This document shows positions 17,241 to 31,184 of a DNA stretch of 64,000 bases, in pieces. The first letter of the stretch is position 1. Each line of letters begins with the position of its first letter. Position numbers and translations under genes: made by a program. Origin of the DNA: Certhia americana (taxonomy: Eukaryota > Chordata > Aves > Passeriformes > Certhiidae); the NCBI GenBank assembly GCA_018697195.1, contig CM031878.1, positions 8,765,797 through 8,829,796 of the forward strand, read 5' to 3'. The notes under the pieces are model-generated. The model was given only the letters and a program-made list of their open reading frames with translations. It was not told the origin of the DNA and did no database searches.

Positions 17241-20200
17241 GACTGATCATTCCTCTGCTGCACAGCAGTAGTCTTCTGAGAGCAGAACCCCTCTTCTGCA
17301 CATAGCCATCTGCTCCTGGAGACCAGGGATCTTAACATACCCATATCACAGTGTGTTTGGCAGCTTTAAATGGAAGAATTTCAGAGAACACCAGGATGGG
17401 GAAGGAACTTCTTTTCTGAATGTATTTACATAACATCAGGTTTTGAGGCTTCAGCAAAGATAAAAGTAGCTATTGTGTTTGTGTTATGAAGACTTGCTGT
17501 GCCTGGTTCACATGTTTGTGTACACATTTAGAAGAAGTAAGGACATAGAAGAAATTCTTGTCTTCAAGGTGATTGGGTTCTCCATCTGCCTTCCATGATA
17601 CTTTCTATTGATTGTATTTTATTGGTGTAAAGGCTTGCAGAAGCAAGCAGAACATTACTTATTTGTGGGAGCAGTAGAGTCTAAAACTAGAATTTTTATT
17701 TCCATGTTCTTAAAACTGTCCCCTAAGCATGCAATCTAGAGAAAAACTGTTTAATTTGTGTAAATCTTTGATACATGATTAATCTGCAACTGCTCTAGTG
17801 CTTTCGGGCATTGCCCCTGCTGCTATTGCACAGGTGAGAAATGCTTCCTTTGATGCAGTGCAGATCATCATGCTTCTCTCAAACCTGTGCCTGCATGAGC
17901 TTCACAAGCCAGTGTCTGCCCACCTGGTTGCTAAAGGGTCTCACCATGTATGTAAGTTTATGCTGTTTTCAACATAGAAGTGGCACAGCCCCCAACGCCT
18001 TAAAAAAATTGTGGTGATGTTTCTATCCCAGTATTAGCTCAGGAAGGAGAGTTTTTGCAAAGGTTCAGCTCCTAACCCTGTCCAGTAGGATTCGAAGTAC
18101 CTCCTTCTTGTCCCAGAATAATACCTAATTATCCATGCTTTCCAGGAAACTGGGTGAGAAAGCTGCTCCAGGGAAATGTCTTCTTTTGCAGAAAGGGTGA
18201 CAAAAGACACAAGGCTGTGATTGAAGTCAAGAAGGAGCAGGAGATGTTCATGTAGTGTGCAAGTCATTCGCCCAGCAGTCACAAGGCTTGAATTATCCTT
18301 CAGAGGATGGCTCTTCTTTTATTGACATGCACTTTCAAATGTGTAAGCAACACACTTCCCCTCGTTTCTGGCTGCCCCATGTGTAGGCATTTACGTGCAA
18401 GGTTTTTCAGGGCAAGCAACAAAACTGTGAAGTCTCTTAACTGCCAGACGAAGCAATGTACTGCTATGGCACCTCAGCACAGTACACAGAGGGATTTTCC
18501 CTTTTAAGATTGGTTTGTCTAAATTAATCACATTTGTTTATATATGCCCATGCCAATTACTTTTATTATTTGGATAAATTAATGAATATTCCTTTGATTC
18601 TGTAGCTGGAAAGTGCATAATACACAGGTAGAAAAGGGAACTGAAAACTTCTCTAAATGCAGGGGAAACCTGTTTCAAGAAAAGCAAAAACTGCAGCCAT
18701 GAGGAGAATTAGTGGCAGAAACTGAACAAAAACTGCATGAAAAGCAAATTGGTATGTTACCCCCAAAAAACAAAGACAAGCCACAGAAGCAACACATTCA
18801 TGCCACTTAAGAAATTATACTTTAATTTAATACAAATGCAATCTCATCTATTTAAGGAGTGAGTGAATAAAGACTATGGATTGCATCCAATGCCTATATC
18901 CTGCAAAATCATGTGTTCCTCACCCGTTTGGAAAATTTGGCTGTATGAGCAATTAACAATTTCACTCAGATTTGTCCAAAAACAAGGCAGGCTATATGAT
19001 GCCATAGCAGGCAAGGCTGTCTTATCCAATAAGACCCCTTAAACGATAAACTTCATTCAGACACTCTGGCTTGCCACTCATTCTTGTCAAATTCTATCTT
19101 GCATTTGCTCCAATAAAACCCATCACCCATGTTTTCCTCTTTCTGGCACCCTACTAATTCTAAACAAGTAGCTCCCTCTGCTCAAGGCATACTGCTCAAT
19201 TTTCATCAGTTTTCCTGCTTGCCTGGGCTTGTTCTTAGGGTGAGGAGAGGAAGGAAAACTGTATGTACCTGTGTTCTGCTGAGCCATGCCAGTAGGGGAA
19301 CTGAGACCAGAATAGCTGAGTGTACATCACAGGCAGAGATGGTGCTGGGGAATGGTGTTAGAGAACCACTGCTGAGCATCAGCACCTCTGGTGTTCTGGC
19401 CAATTTCTAATGCACTACCACTCACACATTTCCAATCAGAAAAAAACCCAAATACACAGTAAATTCTTCTTTCTGTTTTTAATTTTATTTCAACTTGGAG
19501 ATCACATGGCTTCTCTGTTTGAAAAATTAAAATAGTGACCTCCAGTGAAGAGGATGGATCTGGGCAAAGAGCCAAAGGCTTGGCTACCCAAGCCCTAGGC
19601 ATTTTTCTGACTACAGTGCCCACTGGGGCAAGAAGGAAGACATCAGGCTTGGACAGATCATAGATGATTGTCTTGTGGGCTGTGCTTATACAGTGGTGGG
19701 GTACAGGGCTGAGAATAACACAGGACTTCTTTGGTACAGAAGGTAGTAACTGCGATCAGGGACTGAAATAGTACAAACGCATTTTTCTGTCCTGCATGGC
19801 AGAACCACTGCTGGAACTCTCAGTTCCACCAGGGGATGCTTCTCATTGTAGTGCTAATACTTGTTCAGGATTACAGGCTGTTACTGCTGATTTTCTGCTG
19901 CTGTATTGATTAACACCAACATTTTCAGATTCTTGTCTTCTTCAGGCAATTATTGGCCTGGAAGAAGAGAAAAAAATAAAAAAAAAGCCAACTGCATAAA
20001 TCTGCAAGCTATAAAACTGAAGGATGGTGAAATTATTCTGCAGCAGCATATCTGTGTTCTCATTAAGAGCAATTCAGCATTTTTAGGACATGTTAACTGC
20101 TGCAGCAAGAGGAAGAAGCTGCAGATCAATATAAAATAAACGGCAGCTTCACAAAAGCCAATTTATAATTTCCAAAGTACTTTTCCTCAGTTGTGCAGGA

Positions 20201-23200
20201 AAGTCATCACTGGCACACCAGTGGGACAAAATTACAGAGAAAACCTCAGACCACTTTGTATGTGGAGTTGCAAAACTCATCCAATCCGAAAAAAACATTT
20301 CCATATTGTAATGACAAAAACCTGGAGGTAACCTGTCACAGAGAAACTGAGAAAGGGGAATGATCACTGATAATTTCACTTCAAAAGTGGAGAGGTCAAG
20401 GCTGGTAATTAATTATCCAAATCACCCCTGAGTGTATCTCTACCAAACAGGCTATCTGACCTATTGCAAAACAATCCCCCTAAGAAAGCAACAACATGAG
20501 ACCTTTTTTCCATGGGGATTTTGACTGCGCAGCAGATTATTTTCACAGTGAAGCTGAAAGGGGTAGAGAGACCTGGCAGCAACACATCACACCATGACAG
20601 TGCTGATCCTGAGGCAGCAAACCCACCCACCAAGGTCATGATTCCCAGCTCTTGATTTGGATGGCATCCTCTCTGAGGTGATCGCTACAAGTGCATGAGT
20701 TGTTTAAACATATCTTCAAATTTGATCAGATTTAAGTGCACTTGGGGACCTCCAGGAGCACCTCAAGGAGAGAGGTGAAGGTCAGAGGAAGTCAGACAAC
20801 AGGGATTGTGACCTGAGAGGGCTTTTTGGCTCCAGCAGAGTACGGCCAGGCAGGACCCACCAGCAGTTGGGGATTCTGCAATGTGTGCAGGACACACTGC
20901 TCTCCCAGGGATGGTGGGATGGGAAAGCTGGGAAGTGCTGTGCAATGCTGGTCTCCCCATGCTGCCAATTCCTATCTCTGAGTCTGGTCGAGGCCATGCA
21001 GAGCTGCATGACAAGGGCAGAACCTTCAGCCTGCTTTGCAGAGATTCTGCATCTTTTCCCAGAAAGGCTGAGTGCTGAACCCTGACTTGGATGGGCACAT
21101 CTGAAAGCTTTCTGTATACAGAATAGCACTTCCAACACGACAAAATTTGGCAGTACGTGACAATTTTACCCTAAAGGGAACCCAGTTCTTAGTACAAGAC
21201 TGTATGCACATTATGATGCTTTAGCTGGGGCAGATGCATGGGGAAAAAGTGGGGAAGTCAGGTTGCCCAGAGCAATTTTAGCTACTTAAGCATTAACTAC
21301 TAAATGTGTACTAATTTAGTGAGGTTGTGGCCTAAGGATCCCAGGATTACAGCTCCCCAGTGTGGACTTTCATCTTTGAGTACACAGTAAATATTTTAAG
21401 TACTTGACTTTCAAATATTAGGAAGGGTTGCACTAAAATCTAGAAGTAATCTAATAATAATATATCTGAAATAATCTAATAATAACAATATAATATAAAA
21501 CTAGATTTAATGTAACAGGTTCTGTAAAAATCTAGTAAATGAAGAGGGTTGGAACAGAATGGTTTTCCTGTGAATTTCTTGCCGCTTGTCACTCCAAATT
21601 TTGTATATTCACACAGTGCTTCACAGTTTAAGAGAACTTTATCAAATCAAACCCAGCAGCAGACATTCATTTTCATAATTACTAGGGCCAGAGAAAAGGA
21701 AGCCAGCTGTAATTTTACCACCACTATTCACAGGTGAAGCCTTAGGTAATAAAAATGAATACAGCTAAGTCCCACTAGTTATACAGAATCCTTAAGGTGG
21801 GAAATGAAAAAAGATAACTCAGTTTGCTGAATAAATCAGCACTGCCATTCCTGCTGGGGAATGTGGTTGTGTGTGTCACTGCAGGAGGAGGTCAGCATCC
21901 TGCACTCAGGCTCTGTGCAATTACCCAGGGGAGTGGTGGGGGTGCAGCTGGAAATAGTGCACTCAGCACATCCTCATCCACAGAAGGATAATACCCAAAT
22001 GCAATGAAATGACAGGAGGAAAGGTCAATTTTTACCTGGTTTCTGGCACTAGAGTGAGGGTTGCAGAGAAGAAAAGTTGCTATGTTCTCTTAGGTGAATT
22101 AAGTTGGTGGTCTAACAGGAGCATTAATTCCTCCCCAAAGCATGATTTGCTGGGGTGGTATGAGCCCCAGGGCTTGGTTGCTGCCTCAGCTGGGAGGCTC
22201 TGGGTGGCACAGTGCCAGCCAGCCCCCACTAGCACCTTCTGCCAGCTTTGTTGCTGTTACTAATTCTTAAAGCATCACAAAACATTAGAGGTCCTTAAGC
22301 ATGACATGGAGCTGTGGCTGAGATGTTATTCAAAGAAGAGGGCTCTTACTGCTATTGGAGTGTTCACAGTAAGATTGCAGAGGTATTAGCTAATCCTAGT
22401 AAACAAAAAAATCCCTGCAGCTAACAACCATCTCCAGAAAGCACAGGCTGTGTTGGCTCTCCCATGATGTTTCTTCACTGTTTTTCTTTCCCCCAGTCAT
22501 GTACAAATAAGGTATTTTTTCACCATTTTCCCTGTGTGGGGGAAAATTTTTTTCATATAAAAAGAGTTGTTTTAGATACCTCTTCTTCCACATGATTCTA
22601 ACAGGATCCTCAGCATGTGCACATCTGTATGAGTGTAAGACAAAAGGGAAGAAGATAGCAGGTGAACATGTTACAGTGATATTAAGTGGTGTGGGACTAA
22701 AAATGCCACAGGGTCATTTAAAGATAATTTGAAATCTCTTTGGCCAAGTCACTGTCTTGTTGCCTGTCCTGGAAAAGCCACTGTGCATTTTATTTAAAGC
22801 TGTAGTGCCTGAAAATCCTGTGGCCACTTAAAATGAGGGAAAAGTATGACAGCAAGTAGGTGTAAGTTCAGCTTTCAGAGTCAGAGCTTTTTGTATCACT
22901 GAAGAGCATAAAGTTTACCAGTTTGTATTTTGGACTGTTCGAACTGACAAAGCACATGAAGTGCTGTCAGGGCAAGATCACACCCCAGTAGTGGAGATGT
23001 ATTGTTTCCCATGGACTATCCTTGGACAGGTGAGAATAAATATCTCTGATTACAAAATAGGGAATGTGTGTGATGCCAGAGCCAGGGTACCAATGTGAGC
23101 CTGAGACCATTGCTGTCCTTGGGGCAGCTGAGCCTCCAGACAAGGATCTTCTGGGGGCCAGGCCTTGGGATAAGGGTGCTCAGTGTGCACTCAGTTTGGA

Positions 23201-26200
23201 CTCTGGCTTTTAATCAGGCTCTGGAATAGTCCCCAGAAGATCTTGGTATAAAAAAAGACAAAGGAAAATATATGACTATCTAGAAGAAACAGTTCATTTT
23301 AAAATTCACAAGTTTTGGAGAGATGCAAGAGATGGAGAGATGTACTCCCAAGCACAGGAGAAGAATTTGTTCCTTGCCTATGCCTATGGCTGGGAAAAGT
23401 CTTGTAAAAATTGTTTTAAACAGAAAGTTGTGGCCAATAGTGGTAGTTTTCCCCTTACCAGAAAAGTTCTTATTTTCCCTGCCATTTGACAGCACCATTA
23501 GAAGCTTATCCTTTCCCTTAACCTTCACATGAGCTGTTACTGAGTATAAAGCAGGTTTGACCATCTGTATGTTCCCTCTATTAAATACCCTTTTCATAAT
23601 TAATCATACAGTAATCCCACGGTGGTAAGTTTGGCAAATAATGGTGTACTCCAAAGCAAACATTCTTTTGAAGAGGGTAAACCTCTTCTCTAAGAGAGCA
23701 GGCACAAGGGACACTGCAACCTTCACCCATGCCCCTACAACTGAGTTGTTTCTCTGATGTTTGTGGCTAAAGGGACTTACAGGATACTGTTGTTCAAGGC
23801 AGTTTCCCAGGTTGCTCACAATGGGAGGCCTCAAGTAACCTTAGAAAAAGATGAGGATATTACATTAGTATTTCTTGGGATTTATCACGCTGTGAAGAGT
23901 ACTGCAGGGCCAGAGGGAAGTGCTGCATGGAACACAGGGAGAGGCGCATGTGTCTGAATTATCAGCAGGGCAGGTTTCCTGCTCTGCCACAAGATAACAT
24001 GAGAGGAAAATGCTTTAGTCTGGCAAGTGAGACTGCTCTCAGCAGGAAATGCAAAAAAAGTCACGATTTTTTCCTTTTATCAAAGCTGAAAGCTTTGCTG
24101 CTGAAGCTGTGCTGCCTAGTTTTGGGTACCCACCCACCTCAGCATGCCTGGGGCCCTTCCACCCTGGCATCTCACGCCACTCCAGCCAACACTTCAGAAA
24201 AGAAGTATTCTCCCTCAGGGAAACTGCAACACTGGCAAAATCCCGGGAACAAAAACTGAAAGCAAACAAATGGGATTTCAGACCCTTTTTTTTCCCTTTA
24301 AGTAAGGGTCACTGGAGTGGCTGAGCACCCTCCCACCAGCTTTCAGAGCAGCTGGTCCAGGACCCTCCTCCATCACCCTCAGCAGGGCTTCACCCCTCTT
24401 CACTTCCGCTGTCATGCCGCAATGGTGCTGGTTTCAATTTTTTCTCTTGGCAGCCTTTCATGAAATTATATTATTTATAGTCCTGTGTCCATTCACATCA
24501 TCATTACTCTCTAACAATAAACTTAATAATGCCTTTGCAAGCCTTTGTTATTTGCTGAATGCTGTGGGGTGCTGTGTTTCAGAGCTATCATGCACTTTAC
24601 AGAGCCTATGATTTGTCTCTTGGGTATGTTATCTTGCTATTAGCTGTAAATAGGGATCTAGATAATGTTTTACATCTGTACCATTAAGAAGAAACAAATT
24701 AGACTCTTTCCTAGCTTCTCCTGCTAGCTCACTAATCTTTGTTAACTTCAGGAAAAATGAGAAAAAAAAATCACTGTTTGTAAAAATACTGAGAAAACTC
24801 CCCAATTCATATGCTTGAGACTATAACAATTGAGATTTTTTAACCATTTCTGGTTAAAATTCAATACTCCTTTTCCTGGGAAAGCCACAGATTGTTGCTA
24901 TTTGTTTTCACAGCAAAATGAAAAGGAAGCCCAAAGCGTGAAATTTCCTTTACAAAATGAGATAAATATTAATTTCAAATCCACTATTTAGACTATTTTG
25001 TTTCAATTAAATGCAGAATAAAACAGTTCAGAATAAAAATCCACTTAAAAAGAAAAAGATAAAAATATTCCTCCTTAGTGCATCGGAAGCATATATTTTC
25101 ATTGTATTTGCAAAATAAAATAAACAGCTTCTAGATGTTCTCTGGAAAGTTGTTTTCAAAGGCTGACCAGACAGCAGCTTTCAAGATGCAGATAACAGAG
25201 CAAAAAATGCTGAAGTTGTCCATCCCCAGTGCTGGCAAGGTTTTGATCAACTCCTACAAGGCAGGGGAACAAATCCTTTTTAAAAGTTTCTTTCCACAGT
25301 GGCAAAGAACCAGCCGTTTGGGGTTTTGAAAGTAATGATTCAGTAGCTGAGGTTTTGAACCTTAAAGAGCAGCTTAGTTTTGGACAAAGGGTCTTTCCAG
25401 ATGGACAGCCTGTGCTGGACTGTGTGCTGAGGTGGTAGAATTGACAAATTGTTTAGATCCCTGCTGCCCCCTTGCCCTCCTGTCTGCTTTGCTTGGATTC
25501 TCTTTAAAGGGTGCATCCCACTGAGTACAGCATTTCCATAAGTGATGTGTTCAGAGGTTTGAGGTCCTAGCTGAACATTCTAAAACAGGTTTAAACACTT
25601 TGGATAACATTTAAACACCCAAAGGGGGTCAACATCCCATCATTGCCTGGATACCAGGAAACACCCCACAGGTAGTTTTTTGCCTTTTTCTTACACACTT
25701 GATTTTTCATCATGAGTTTTTCCTTCCTGGGAGCACAGTCAGCACCTGACACTAATGAACTAGAACTTGAAAATTCACTGTCAACCCAAATGCATGAGGA
25801 GACCATTGGAGTGCACAGGACATGCTGCTGCTTCACCAAATTCATGTTTTTCCACCTCTTAACATATCAGCCAGTCTCACAAGCCAGCCTATCTGCTTGC
25901 AGAAACTGAGTGATTTGTTTTGTTGGAAGCCATCACCAGGATGGAGATGAGCAGACAATGATGCCTATGAGTATCTCATTTGTGGGTGGTGTTTGGTGTA
26001 AAGGGAAATCTTTTCATCACAGGATCAGTGAAGTATGAGCAGGGCCATGATTTCCTGACGAAGCTTAGTACACTTTCACAAGATCAAAGTAGCACAGCTT
26101 AAGACTTGGGGAAACATGGAGTTTGGGAGGGATGTATCTGCTGATGGGCACCATGGATGTAAAACTCTGCAAAGCACTGTTCTGATTTCTCATGTGAAGG

Positions 26201-26496
26201 TATATGGGGTTCAGGACAGCTTATCAGCACCTCACAGTGGTAGGCACTGTCCTGCAATAAAATGCATGTTACAGCCAGAGCACAAAAAAATCTGGTGATG
26301 TGTAGGATGGCATCCACCATAACAATGACTGATGGAAGAAAATCAGTTTTATGGAATATTCATGGCTTTCTTAGCGGCTCCCTTTCGACCTTGAAGTGAT
26401 CACCTGTCACACTGCGCTAATTTTGCAGTGTTGGTTTCACTCCCTTCCAGTTCTCACTGCTGAATTTCACCTGCTGTTCTCTCTTTGTCTCCACAG
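17241..26496. other. Intergenic, no recognised gene or repeat
   Basis: About 9 kb of mixed composition. Somewhat GC-richer stretches lie near 20750-21080, 22140-22250 and 24100-24400, where overlapping open frames of 60-126 codons occur on both strands without family features. A strong donor-like ACAG|GTGAGAATA at about 23030 and an ACAAG|GTAAGT at about 16870 lack convincing partner exons. I see no tRNA or other RNA gene. Confidence 0.55.
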
Positions 26497-26547
26497 CTGG
26501 GCAGTGATCCTGGCCCCAGGTTACCACAGCTCAGGCATCTGGTGAAG
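26497..26547 (+). other. Candidate non-coding exon (51 bp)
   Basis: Flanked by a good acceptor (CTCTTTGTCTCCACAG) and a donor-like GTAACC. The frame that would continue into the next candidate exon contains a stop, so at best it is 5' UTR of a small transcript. It is tied to the candidate exons at 26802 and 28115 only by spacing and splice signals. Confidence 0.15.
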
Positions 26548-26801
26548 GTAACCGGCTGCTTCTCACTGCTAAGGGAGACTCAGCCCCTCTTTGTTGAATT
26601 CTCAATCTTCATTTATCTCTGGGGTTATGGGTGATTTTTACTACTTGGTTTTCACTCATAAAAGCCATCAGTCAGAAGGGTTATCTGTGATTTCACTTTC
26701 TTCGTGTGCTCAGAAGTGTTTCTAGGAGAAGCAAGCTAACATTGTGGTGTTACATATCTACACCAATAAGAAAAATAAACTTTTCTTATTTTTCTTCACA
26801 G

Positions 26802-26828
26802 AAATATGGGCTCATATAGATCCACAAG
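26802..26828 (+). CDS. Candidate 27-bp exon of a small spliced ORF
   Basis: The acceptor is CTTATTTTTCTTCACAG and the donor is CACAAG|GTGAGT, both near-consensus. An ATG at 26806 reads MGSYRSTR into the splice junction. Joining it in phase to the 28115 candidate exon gives a 38-residue ORF. The exon is unusually short and I recognise no family, so the pairing may be chance. Confidence 0.17.
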
Positions 26829-28114
26829 GTGAGTTACTGAACAGTACGAGACTTGTGGAGCCAGGTTTGCAAATGTGGAAACCAAAACCATAAGATTTAA
26901 ATCCTAGACGAACCCAAGCCCAGCTCTGGATGTCAGCATATAATTGCTAGATGTGTAAGAGCAGGAGGGACTGGGCAAACACTTCCTTTATTTTAATGCA
27001 TCCAAATATTCTTCTTCAAAGGAATGCCATAAAACATCCCTGAGGGAGACAGGACAGATACATGAATAACCTGAGCATCAGGTACCAGGCATTCTCCTGG
27101 TTGTCTCTTTGTGTGTCTCCCCCTTGCCACTTTTGCTCTTCACCCCAACTGGTAAGGAATTAAAATATCCCTGGAACATCAGGGGAGCAAATAAAACCAT
27201 AGCAAAAGTTAAGGCATCAGCTGGAGGCTGAATTGAGCTGGGATCTAATGAAGGTGCTGGGCCTGCCTCAGCCTCAGTGGCCAGTGAAGAGAGAGTCCCA
27301 GATTTCACTGCTGTAAGCTGTCCCAGATTTTACTGCTCCCCACCAGCCTCTACCCCCCAGTCCCTGGAAGGGATTATTTGGGGAGTCAAAATAGCTGGAG
27401 CTGTGCCAGGGAAACTGATATTTACAGGTCTTGCAGGGGTCCCTTGCAGAAGGCATCTGCTCTCCTCTGTGTCAAGCAGAAAAAAGATCTTTAAACTTAG
27501 ACATAAACCTCAGCAATTTTATTCTTCAAATCAGGAGTTGCACACTACTGCACATCCAGGAGTGGTGAAACAGCAAGGAGATGGTGCTGTTCCCTGGTAC
27601 TCCTAAAGGGACTCACAGGTGAACCCAGGCAGACAATGTTACTGGTGAAATAAATGAACACTGAAGAAGATTTCAAGCAGACCAGCTGTATAACATGAGG
27701 GTAGTGATGTGAGTGGGTGCAGTAGGGCTGATTTGGAATGGCCCCATGGAGACGTGTAGAAAGATGAATTGGTCAAGCCCTGATGTACTTCCTGCTCGCA
27801 TCCCTTCGTCTTCAGGTAAAAGGGAAGTAAAGACTAACCTGAACTCATCATCTGAGGGGCTTGTCTTTACTGGACAGCACACACTGCCCAGTAAAGAAAA
27901 AGAACTTCCCAGACTGCACCATCCAAGTAGCTGCTCCCAAGGGCTGAGGCACAATGGCAGGCAACTGCTGGGAACAACATTAGATGCTTTTCCCAGTGTT
28001 AGGGGGAGTGCTGCTGCAGCAAACTTTGACATCTCAGCCAGTGGTTCTTGCCCTGTGTGGCACCAGGGAAAGCGGGGTGCTGTGGGGAAGCTGACAGACT
28101 TTGTTCTACTGCAG

Positions 28115-28208
28115 GTACAGAATTATTGGGGAAGACAATGAAGCTGCAGCCATCAAGCTCACTGCCAGCAATGGCAATGGATTGAAACTGCTTGAGTACT
28201 CCTGCTAG
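28115..28208 (+). CDS. Candidate terminal exon of a small spliced ORF
   Basis: The acceptor is TTTGTTCTACTGCAG. In the frame set by the upstream candidate exon it reads YRIIGEDNEAAAIKLTASNG and then about ten more residues to a TAG at 28206-28208. The residue mix looks protein-like and soluble. An AATAAA lies 180 bp downstream at 28389-28394. No known family is recognised. This could be the end of an unannotated short gene or lncRNA, or coincidence. Confidence 0.2.
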
Positions 28209-28388
28209 CCTCAGGGGTGGAAAAGCACCCTACAATGGAGATCAGCTGGTTAGCTGGTTCTTCATGCTTGGCATCATGACAAGTGTTTGCTGGCATTGAA
28301 GTCTCATTGTAAGGTAATTCACAGAGGCATTAATATTTGGAAAGAACAAGCTTGAGCAAAAGACAAGGTGCTGTGTGTGTACTCTGCT

Positions 28389-28394
28389 AATAAA
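28389..28394 (+). terminator. Possible poly(A) signal AATAAA
   Basis: Canonical hexamer (CTGCTAATAAATCTAC) downstream of the candidate small-ORF terminal exon. It matters only if that exon is real. Confidence 0.2.
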
Positions 28395-28600
28395 TCTACA
28401 ACCAGAATCTCAGCTGGTCCGGATGACATGCTCAGGCACTGCAGAGCCAGCACAGGCTAAGGCAGCTTTCCCTTTTTGCTCTGGGTCCTAGCACAGGTGT
28501 CAAACACTGTTGAAAGTACCTTCACACTAGAGGAATTGTGTATTGCTCACAGCAACAGGCACTTTCGAGCTCTTTGTAGTCTTTCATCCATGTCTCTTAC

Positions 28601-28652
28601 AGTGGGACTTAATGACCTTAAAGGTCTTTTGCAAGCTAAATATTTCTCTGAC
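28601..28652 (+). mobile_element. CR1 LINE fragment, degenerate 3' end
   Basis: The pattern 'gtgggacttaatgaccttaaaggtc' followed by 'ttttgcaagctaaatatttctctgac' is a worn copy of the avian CR1 3' terminus (usually 'ggacttgatgatcttagaggtcttttccaacctaaatgattctatga'). Only about 50 bp is recognisable. Confidence 0.55.
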
Positions 28653-31184
28653 TCACTAGTTTAGTGGGAAATATATTTGACCAGACGCATCTGAAGTTGG
28701 TGGAAACCAACTTAGAGTTGTGCTAAGCATGAGCTGAGAGAGAGAAACTACTTTCTACATTGCCACATGTTAGGAAAGTGGAAACTGAAATACTTATGAT
28801 GGTGATATCATGCCTATCAGCTCCTTCCTCATGCCTTGGGCATGACAGAGGGTGTGCAGTTTCCATCCCTGAGGAGTGTCAAAACTTGAGTGGATGCTGC
28901 TCTGAGCAAGCTGCCCTGGGTGCCCTACTTGAGCAAGATAACCTCCAAATATGCCTTTCCAAGTCACACAGCCTGCAATATTACAAATCATAAGCTTTTA
29001 GAACCTTTTGCATTCTTCCTATTTCATTCAAGGTCATTCATGTTGCCTTTGAACAAAACCGGAATGATCTATGGATAGATTCCCCTTTCTTGATGGGCTT
29101 CCAGGCAGTGCCAGCTCTGAGGGCAGCTGCAACACCACTCCTTGTCCACAGTTGCCAAGGACACCACAAGGCTTTGAACCCCAGGGCCTGAGCAGCAAAC
29201 TGAAAGATTGATGAAAAACCTCAAGGTGAGACAGAATAGAAATGAGGGCTTAAAAGAAAAAACCAAACCAAACAAGACCTCTACCAGAGTCCCTTCAGTC
29301 CCTGCTGCACCCTACAGTCTGGTCCTTCCTTCCAAGGCACTGCTCACTCTGTAGTAGCTTTACTGGCTTTTCCACAACCGCCCATGTTCCTGAGTGATGG
29401 TCACATTCCCCAAATGTGGCCTGCTCCCCCTCTTTTTGATCAGCTTGATTCCCTTGATCAGATCTAAAAAAAGAACTTTTCTACTGAGGACAGGACTGTC
29501 TGCAGATAGACTCAGGTTTTTGGAAGTGGGTTAAACTGGAGCTGTATTCCTGTCTGGCAGAGTGACTGCCTTTGCACATGGACTACTGGGAAGATGTTCC
29601 CATTAATCCCTCCTCTGTGTGTCACCCATGGGTCACAGGCATGTTTGTGGGCAGTTGCTGCAGGAGAGTGCTCATGACAGGAGACCTACAAAAATAGGGG
29701 AAAGGGGCAAAGCAGACCTGCCCCCTGGAGCAGCATTAGCTGCAAAAATCAGGCCAGCCTATCTAAGGACTTATCTGATTTAAAAAGAAAACAAAAATCC
29801 TAAGAAAATAGATGCATTAAAGACTAAAATATTGACAGTAGGGAAGATTGACCTTCTGTCCTTCAGAGGAAAGAAATGTAACAATTTGGTTCTGTCTTGC
29901 TTTAATATTGTTTTAAATCACCTACTTGGAAAATAGATTCATGTATTGCAATTTCCCCACAGTGTGGGGCACTGCTGGAAAAATTCTTTGCTGAAGGAAA
30001 GGATGTCATTAATCTGTAGAGAGAAAACAGTTTGATTGATTTTTTTCTAGAGCCTGTTTTAACATGTCTAAATTATAGTGTTTTCTGGTCGTTTCTGTCA
30101 TTTCTTAGATGACGACCATCAACTGACATTTTTAATCATTGATTTTTTTTTTTCCCCTAAGCTGCCTGCATATAAAAACTCTGCTTTTAGCAGGAATTCA
30201 CTTTGAATAATGTGGAGTTTTAGCCTGTTTTCTCTAAATTATATATCAGATTTTTTCTTGGCATCATCACATGAGGGAACTCCTCTGTTGTAGCACCTCA
30301 CTCAGATAAATCCCTTTGTGACTGAATAAAAGGCAGATAATCTTTTTGCTACTCCAAGATATTTCATCAGGGATTCAGGAGCTGCATAAAACTACAAGCC
30401 CCTCCAAATGCAAGGTCTTGGTTGGCCTTTCCTACTGCTATTGGGTTCTTTTTCAGCAGGAATGAAGGGGATTAGAATCATCCTCAGCCACACAGTAAGT
30501 GGTGCATATGAAACTCTTGTACATATTCTTGTATTGTGTCTGGCACATTCAGCTGCTTCTGGTATAACCAGGAACTGGGAGGCTGCACAGAGCCATGATC
30601 ATGACCTGGGGACCTGGTGGTGTTCAGTGGCTGGAGCTACATGTGCTGATAAAACCTGTGTCCACCTTTAAAAATCCTGAAATGGAAAGTATCAATCAAT
30701 GTGAACAGTAAAAATGAGGCAAAAGGAAGAAAGAGGTTGTTCTCTTTTAGAAAACATTTTCTGTTTTTCATTTATTAGCTCATCCCTGACTTGCCATTTG
30801 AATTTTTAATGCATTAATTGTACTGTGTATATTGTTGGAGATTTCTGAAAATGTCAGTGAAATTAGATTATGATTTGAACAGAACATAAAGGCTAATTTA
30901 ATTTCAAGTCATATCATCTTCAAACTGAAGTCCTGTGTCCAGTTACATCCTGTTACTACTCATTGCTTATACTGTCAAGGTGCCTTGGAGCCCAAATCCT
31001 CATTGCATGAAGGACTTTGGGGAAAGGATCCTCTCTGCCTCTTTGCTCACATCTCTTCCTCAAGGACCTGTGTTTTCTTTGGCCTGCATGATTTATGGGC
31101 AAGACAGATATCACACCAGCTGGAAGCAGGATTAATCCAGTGAGGAAAGAGCTACAGGGATGTATTCCATAGCACATAGGTCAA
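28653..31184. other. Intergenic, nothing recognised
   Basis: Mixed composition with moderately GC-rich patches near 29100-29400. The longest open frames are under 90 codons and have no motif. I see no repeat family. Confidence 0.55.

Noticed and set aside
22980..23045. Donor-like ACAG|GTGAGAATA suggesting an exon
   Set aside because: The upstream segment lacks a convincing acceptor and contains stops in the long frames.
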